This document shows positions 31,841-34,825 of a DNA stretch of 34,825 bases, piece by piece. The stretch comes from Spongiactinospora gelatinilytica (GTDB lineage: Bacteria > Actinomycetota > Actinomycetes > Streptosporangiales > Streptosporangiaceae): NCBI RefSeq assembly GCF_003236385.1, contig NZ_POUA01000032.1, positions 1 to 34,825 of the forward strand. The letters run 5' to 3'. Below the pieces are notes generated by a model, which did no database searches, was not told the origin of the DNA, and saw only the letters and a list, made by a program, of their open reading frames with translations. Position numbers and translations under genes: made by a program. The number at the start of each line of letters is the position of its first letter. Positions within the stretch are counted from its first letter, which is position 1.

Positions 31841-32747
31841 GATCGTCGGCGCGGGGCTGCTCGCGCACGTCCCGACCATCGTGCTGCCCGAGGCCACCCG
31901 CCGCGAGCTGAACGACGGCAAGGAGATCAGCCTGGTCACCGGCCTGCGCGAGCTGCGCGAAGAGGTCTTTTCGACCCTCGACTACGACACGGTGGTGGTC
32001 CTGGACTCGCACTGGGCCACGACCGTGGAGTTCGTGGTCACCGCGCACGCCCGGCGCGCCGGGCTGTTCACCTCCGAAGAGCTCCCGCGCGGGATGTGCC
32101 GGATGCCCTACGACTTCCCCGGCGATCCCGAGCTGGCGCACAGCGTGGCCTCCTTCGCCGGCGCGCACGGCACCTGGATCACCCCCATCGACGACCCCTG
32201 CCTGCCGATCTACTACGCCACCACCAACCTGTGGAAGTACCTCGGCGAGGGGCTGCCGGACAAGCGGTGGGTCAGCATCGGGGTGTGCCAGACCGGTGAC
32301 ATGGAAGACCACCTGCGGCTGGGCCGGGCGCTGGCCGACGGCATCGCCGCCGTCGGGCGCAAGGTGGTGCTGATCGCCTCCGGCGCGCTGTCGCACACCT
32401 TCTGGCCGCTGCGCGAGCTGCGCGCCCACGAGGCCAGCGACCCCTCGCACATCTTCACGCCCGAGGCCAGGGCGGCCGACCTGGAACGCATCGGCTGGTT
32501 CAAGGAGGGCCGGCACGATCTGGTGCTGGAGACCATGCCGGAGTTCCGCAGGTACAAGCCCGAGGCCGGGTTCGGGCACTACCTGATGATGGCGGGGGCC
32601 CTCGGCGAGGAGCGCTGCACGGCCCCGGCGCGGCAGTACGGCGAGTACGAGAACTCCGTCGGCACCGGGCAGGCCCTGCTCTGGTTCGACCGTCCGCGCG
32701 ACGGCTGGGCCGCCGCCCCCGCGTCCCTGGGAGGGGAGCATGCCTGA
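31833..32747 (+). CDS. Class III extradiol dioxygenase (LigB fold), second paralogue
   Basis: This 304-aa protein begins MGEIVGAGLLAHVPTIVLPE and keeps the active-site set: H12, H60 (LDSHW), H188 (SGALSHTF) and probable metal ligand E244 (KPEAGFGHY). It diverges from HpaD at 14457 in the substrate-side regions (for example PPNE is absent), so it probably cleaves a related but different catechol or aminophenol. It is coupled on both sides: eight-base overlap with the ALDH gene and eight-base overlap with the FAA-hydrolase gene. Fe(II)-dependent, cytoplasmic. Confidence 0.88.
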   Translation: MGEIVGAGLLAHVPTIVLPEATRRELNDGKEISLVTGLRELREEVFSTLDYDTVVVLDSHWATTVEFVVTAHARRAGLFTSEELPRGMCRMPYDFPGDPELAHSVASFAGAHGTWITPIDDPCLPIYYATTNLWKYLGEGLPDKRWVSIGVCQTGDMEDHLRLGRALADGIAAVGRKVVLIASGALSHTFWPLRELRAHEASDPSHIFTPEARAADLERIGWFKEGRHDLVLETMPEFRRYKPEAGFGHYLMMAGALGEERCTAPARQYGEYENSVGTGQALLWFDRPRDGWAAAPASLGGEHA

Positions 32748-33588
32748 GTACCGCCGGATCCTGCTCGACGGCGCCGCCGTGCGGGTCGTGCGCGAGGGCG
32801 ACCTGCTCGTCTCGCCGGACGGCCGCGGTGTCCCCGCGGAGCAGGCGATCCACCTGCCGCCGGTGGAGCCATCCAAGATCATCGCGGTGCACCTCAACCA
32901 CCGCAGCCGGGTGGCGGAGTTCCAGATCACCCTGCCGGCCGCCCCGACCTACTTCCACAAGCCGACCTCGGCGCTGAACGCGCACAACGGCGCGGTCGTG
33001 CGGCCGGAGGGCTGCAGGTGGCTCAACTACGAGGGCGAGGTGGCCATCGTCATCGGCCGGACCTGCCGCAACGTCTCGCCGGAGGAGGCGGGGGAGTACA
33101 TCGCCGGGTACACCGTCGCCAACGACTTCGGGCTGCACGACTTCCGCGACACCGACGCCGGTTCGATGCTGCGGGTCAAGGGCTCCGACACGCTGTGCCC
33201 GCTCGGCCCCGGCCTGGTCACCGACTGGGACTTCCGCGGCAAGTACCTGCGCACGTACGTCAACGGCACGGTCGTCCAGAACGGCTCCACCGAGGAGATG
33301 ACCTGGGACATGAACTACCTCGTCGCCGACATCGCCCGCACCATCACCCTGCTGCCCGGCGACGTGCTGCTGTCGGGCACCCCGGCCAACTCCCGGCCGG
33401 TCGGCCCCGGCGACGTGGTGGAGGTCGAGGTGGAGGGCCTGGGCAGGCTCACCAACCGCATCGTGACCGGCCCCGTCCCGGTACGGCGGGACGTCGGCGC
33501 GCAGCCGACCGAGTCGGAGGAGGTGCTGTCCACCGCGCTCGGCGGCGACTGGGAGTTTCGCGGAATACGGCCGCCACGGCGCGGCTAG
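32740..33588 (+). CDS. Fumarylacetoacetate hydrolase-family protein (HpaG-like)
   Basis: This 282-aa single-domain FAH protein has the metal site E98, E100 (NYEGEVAIVIG) and D129 (VANDFGLHDFR), then VKGSDTLCPLGP, and ends LLSGTPANSRPVGPGDVVEVE. This group includes HpaG decarboxylase/isomerase, which processes 5-oxopent-3-ene-1,2,5-tricarboxylate in homoprotocatechuate degradation, as well as related hydratases and hydrolases. Last gene of the coupled catabolic operon, with GGGAGGGG before ATG 32740. It likely handles the product of the second ALDH/dioxygenase pair, and possibly of the first as well, since that module has no such gene. Confidence 0.88.
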   Translation: MPEYRRILLDGAAVRVVREGDLLVSPDGRGVPAEQAIHLPPVEPSKIIAVHLNHRSRVAEFQITLPAAPTYFHKPTSALNAHNGAVVRPEGCRWLNYEGEVAIVIGRTCRNVSPEEAGEYIAGYTVANDFGLHDFRDTDAGSMLRVKGSDTLCPLGPGLVTDWDFRGKYLRTYVNGTVVQNGSTEEMTWDMNYLVADIARTITLLPGDVLLSGTPANSRPVGPGDVVEVEVEGLGRLTNRIVTGPVPVRRDVGAQPTESEEVLSTALGGDWEFRGIRPPRRG

Positions 33589-33594
33589 CTATGA

Positions 33595-33606
33595 TTCGGG
33601 CCCGAA
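33595..33606. promoter_or_regulatory. Palindrome TTCGGGCCCGAA before the MarR gene
   Basis: A perfect 12-bp palindrome in the 47-base gap between the FAA-hydrolase stop and the MarR start, 29 bases before the GTG. It fits TTYGRNNYCRAA, as do the sites at 29426 and 29501. Position suggests autoregulation by the MarR protein. Confidence 0.5.
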
Positions 33607-33635
33607 CGAGCGGCGTGAGGAAGTGACAGGACCAG

Positions 33636-34208
33636 GTGACAGGTCAGCGTTCCATCACCGAGACGGAGAAGCTGGTCCAGGGCAGGCTCGGCGGGATCGC
33701 CATCCGCCACGAGCAGATGGCGGTCGTGGCCAACATCCACCGCGCCGCCGCCGCGGTCCGGCAGCACCTGGAGAACTCCGTGCTGCGCGACGTGGACCTG
33801 ACCTGGACGGGCTTCGTGGTGCTCTGGGTCATCTGGATCTGGGGCGAGTCGGAGTCGCGGCAGGTCGCCGAGGAGGCGGGCATCTCCAAGGGCACGCTGA
33901 CCGGTGTGTCGCGCACCCTGGTGTCGCGCGGGCTGATCGCGCGCTCCGAGCACGCCGGTGACCGGCGGCTGGTGCTGCTCGGGCTCACCTCGCGCGGGGA
34001 GGAGCTGATGCGCCGGGTGTTCCCCGACTTCAACGCCGAGGAGGCGTTCGTGGCCGAGCGCCTCACCCCCGAGGAGTGCCTGACCACCGCGGACGCGCTG
34101 CGCCGCATCGTGCGCCAGGTGGAGGAGCACGGCGAGGAGCGGCGGCTGCACCTGCTCGGCGGCGCGCGCCCCGCCCCGCGCCGCAGCGGGCGCCGCCCGA
34201 AGGCGTAG
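33636..34208 (+). CDS. MarR family transcriptional regulator
   Basis: This 190-aa protein has a MarR winged helix: DLTWTGFVVLWVIWIWG, then SRQVAEEAGISKGTLTGV (recognition helix) and wing SRGLIARSEHAGDRRLVLLGLT, followed by SRGEELMRRVFP. The C-terminal about 20 residues are basic and probably disordered. The start is GTG 33636, with AGGA close upstream; other frames nearby do not give the domain. MarR proteins often repress catabolic genes and release DNA on binding an aromatic ligand (HpaR is one). It sits just after the catabolic operon and behind a palindrome matching those in the divergent promoter. Confidence 0.88.
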   Translation: MTGQRSITETEKLVQGRLGGIAIRHEQMAVVANIHRAAAAVRQHLENSVLRDVDLTWTGFVVLWVIWIWGESESRQVAEEAGISKGTLTGVSRTLVSRGLIARSEHAGDRRLVLLGLTSRGEELMRRVFPDFNAEEAFVAERLTPEECLTTADALRRIVRQVEEHGEERRLHLLGGARPAPRRSGRRPKA

Positions 34209-34213
34209 CGGGG

Positions 34214-34825
34214 CTAAGCCCGCTCGCGCGCCGCGCGCACCAGGCCGTCGAACAACGCCTGCTGCGCGGGGTCGCGGGTCGCGGTGTCCTCCGGGTGCCA
34301 CTGGACGGCGGCGAACCAGCCGGGCAGCGCCGTACCCTCAGCGCCCTCGACGGTGCCGTCGGCGGCGTGCGCGGTGGCGGTCAGGCCGTCGCCGAGGCGG
34401 TCCACCCGCTGGTGGTGGTAGCAGGACGCGTCCAACTCGGGCACGCCGGTGACCCGTTCGAGCAGTGATCCCGGCCGCAGGGCGACCGGGTGGACGACAT
34501 GGCGGTGCTCCAGGCCTGGGCCGCCCATGTCCTGGTGCAGCGTGCCGCCGAGAGCCACGTTGACCACCTGCATGCCGCGGCAGACGGCCAGCGCCGGCAC
34601 GCCCGCCGTAAGGGCGTACCGGGCCAGGGCCAGGTCGAAGCCGTCCTGCTCGTCGTCCACGTCGTAGACGTCCTCGTGACGGTCGGCGGCGCCGTACCGG
34701 TGCGGGGCCACATCGCCTCCGCCGGGCAGCAGCAGGCCGTCGAACCTGGCCATCCTGGCGGCCACCTCGCCGGGGTCGGCCCGGCCGCCCGGCGCGTGCG
34801 GGTGCAGGGTCGCCGGCTCCCCGCC
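34214..34825 (-). CDS. Class I glutamine amidotransferase, gamma-glutamyl-GABA hydrolase (PuuD/C26) type, partial
   Basis: The frame is open to the window edge, so the N-terminus is missing. The 203 visible codons show GLLLPGGGDVAPHRYG, the nucleophile elbow AVCRGMQVVNVALGG and the His/Glu of VQWHPED, with SCYHHQRV. These are the features of peptidase family C26 and PuuD, which hydrolyses gamma-glutamyl amides. A valid GTG lies at 34765, but conserved upstream coding shows the gene starts beyond the window. It is convergent with the MarR gene with five bases between stops. Together with the GS-like ligase it suggests a gamma-glutamylation cycle. Confidence 0.85.
   Translation of the reverse strand, partial: GGEPATLHPHAPGGRADPGEVAARMARFDGLLLPGGGDVAPHRYGAADRHEDVYDVDDEQDGFDLALARYALTAGVPALAVCRGMQVVNVALGGTLHQDMGGPGLEHRHVVHPVALRPGSLLERVTGVPELDASCYHHQRVDRLGDGLTATAHAADGTVEGAEGTALPGWFAAVQWHPEDTATRDPAQQALFDGLVRAARERA

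Noticed and set aside
1-34825. CRISPR arrays, IS elements or in-frame UGA selenoproteins
   Set aside because: No regularly spaced repeats or transposase motifs were seen, and every gene here ends at a stop where its family normally ends, so no UGA readthrough is needed.

Overview
The window is very GC-rich, with G/C in nearly every third codon position, many GTG/TTG starts and ATGA/GTGA stop-start overlaps. Small secreted proteins, a WGxxGxxG-type protein, an HTH/WD40 protein and a ricin-lectin metalloprotease are also typical of a filamentous actinomycete. A Streptosporangiales/Actinomadura-like or Streptomyces-like organism fits; genus cannot be read from the sequence alone. No CRISPR array, IS element, rRNA or phage module was seen.

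Layout. (1) 136-4429: a 41-aa acidic protein, then a translationally coupled three-gene operon. It encodes a Cas4/AddB-like Fe-S nuclease-fold protein, a protein of unknown function with a beta-rich C-terminus, and a compact SF1 (Upf1/Dna2-like) helicase. Together these look like a Dna2 enzyme split over three genes. (2) 4426-5166: gene remnants, a flavoprotein N-terminus joined out of frame to an internally deleted FAD monooxygenase. (3) 5196-10219: secreted and surface proteins (small secreted proteins, WGxxGxxG membrane protein, HTH-WD40 protein, metalloprotease-lectin), separated by strong hairpin terminators. (4) 10541-12401: tRNA-Sec (selC) directly followed by selB, the selenocysteine decoding pair. 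(5) 12411-16027: a homoprotocatechuate (3,4-dihydroxyphenylacetate) meta-cleavage module with hpaE, a dapA-like gene reduced to 106 codons, divergent hpaD, and a TetR regulator. (6) 16067-18008: an O-methyltransferase/esterase operon.

(7) 18282-28022: a probable operon with a peptide/nickel-type ABC importer (fused ATPase, lipoprotein binding protein, two permeases), a zinc alcohol dehydrogenase, an aldo/keto reductase-like protein lacking the catalytic His, and a large formylglycine sulfatase. (8) 28051-34825: a glutamine-synthetase-like ligase divergent from a second catabolic operon. That operon holds an acetoacetate-decarboxylase-fold protein, an aldehyde dehydrogenase, a second class III extradiol dioxygenase, an FAA-hydrolase (HpaG-like) and a MarR regulator. 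A PuuD-like class I glutamine amidotransferase runs off the right edge.

Working together (inference): regions 5 to 8 look like a catabolic island that imports a conjugated aromatic compound, removes sulfate, oxidises side chains and opens catechol rings by two parallel dehydrogenase/dioxygenase pairs. A gamma-glutamylation ligase and hydrolase suggest that an amine is handled. Three related palindromes of the form TTYGRNNYCRAA lie in the divergent promoter of region 8 and directly before the MarR gene, so one regulator may control that region. The most novel-looking items are the split Dna2-like operon and the sulfatase/gamma-glutamyl/extradiol island.
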